A stretch of DNA of 6,200 nucleotides, from positions 1 to 6,200 of the forward strand of contig JAPLGR010000402.1 in NCBI GenBank assembly GCA_026390045.1. The letters run 5' to 3'. Position 1 is the first letter of the stretch. Each line of letters opens with the position of its first letter. Positions 5,891-6,200 of this stretch are shown piece by piece. Position numbers and translations under genes: made by a program. The notes under the pieces are model-generated. The model worked only from the letters and a program-made list of their open reading frames with translations, was not told the origin of the DNA and did no database searches. The DNA is from Chloroflexota bacterium (GTDB taxonomy: Bacteria > Chloroflexota > Anaerolineae > Anaerolineales > E44-bin32).

Positions 5891-6200
5891 TCACCCTTCC
5901 ATGTCCGCTGGCACAGCCTCAGGCTTGAAGCCAGCGCGAACTTTCGTCTCCAGATCCTGCAGCAGCGCCGGGTTGTCCTTCAGCGTCTGGCGCGCATTCT
6001 CACGCCCATGCCCGATCCGCTGCTCCCCCACCGTGTAGAACGACCCACGCTTCTCTATCACCCCCAGCGTTACCCCCAGATCCAATACGTCCCCCGCCTT
6101 CGAGATCCCCTCGTTGTACAGGATGTCAAACTCCGCTACCTTGAACGGCGGCGCTACCTTGTTCTTCACCACCCTCACCCGCGTCCTCGACCCCACCACT
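5891..6200 (-). CDS. recA: RecA recombinase, C-terminal part (start beyond window)
   Basis: The last 102 codons of recA are visible, ending with TGA at 5891-5893; the ATPase core and both DNA-binding loops lie outside the window. The GTG at 6197-6199 is an internal valine in the conserved VVGSRTRVRVVKNK, not a start. The following APPFKVAEFDILYNEGIS, LDLGV, GSFYTVGEQRIGHGRENARQTLKDNP and LETKVRAGF are diagnostic of the RecA core end and C-terminal domain. RecA polymerises on single-stranded DNA, drives strand exchange in repair, and triggers LexA self-cleavage. The tail after the C-terminal domain is very short (KPEAVPADMEG) and lacks the long acidic stretch of E. coli RecA. recX and rny follow on the same strand. 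Its promoter and any SOS box would be upstream, outside the window. Confidence 0.97.
   Translation of the reverse strand, partial: VVGSRTRVRVVKNKVAPPFKVAEFDILYNEGISKAGDVLDLGVTLGVIEKRGSFYTVGEQRIGHGRENARQTLKDNPALLQDLETKVRAGFKPEAVPADMEG

Noticed and set aside
6197..6199. GTG as the start of a short minus-strand gene
   Set aside because: It encodes a valine within the conserved RecA VVGSRTRV segment; the gene continues beyond the window.

Overview
The window is GC-rich and densely coded, and it looks like the chromosome of a Chloroflexota bacterium, probably Anaerolineae-like. Two signs point there. The first is the style of the large STAND/TPR regulator at the left, with its 'FVGR' box, GPGGVGKT P-loop, 'LLVTSRERL' strand and winged-helix block. 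The second is the recA-recX-rny order at the right. This placement is inferred from recognised protein families; no database search was run. I see no phage, transposon, CRISPR, tRNA or rRNA signal.

Left half, plus strand (about 1-3307): the gene for a STAND-type ATPase regulator enters the window already open and ends at 2257. Its P-loop sits at 101-124, upstream of any internal start, so the true N-terminus lies outside. After 68 bases containing a good sigma-70-type promoter (TTGCCT, 17 bp, TACAAT) comes a stand-alone CheY-like receiver (2326-2706). Four bases later comes a 198-residue helical protein of unknown function (2711-3307), almost certainly co-transcribed and probably translationally coupled.

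Middle (3308-3401): the convergent junction between the plus-strand unknown gene and minus-strand rny holds two perfect GC-rich hairpins, probably a two-way terminator region. Neither has a U-tract.

Right half, minus strand (reading leftwards from 6200): the C-terminal third of recA, a 311-base non-coding gap with several hairpins, recX, then rny (RNase Y) only 21 bases after recX. RecA is the recombinase and SOS coprotease, RecX modulates RecA filaments, and RNase Y is the membrane-anchored endoribonuclease that starts mRNA decay. A terminator-like hairpin with a U-rich tail lies just before recX, so recX (and perhaps rny) may be expressed partly by read-through from recA.

I found no clearly novel system. 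The best leads are the receiver/unknown-protein pair with its own promoter, the structured recA-recX gap, and the very regular 40-residue TPR array in the STAND protein.
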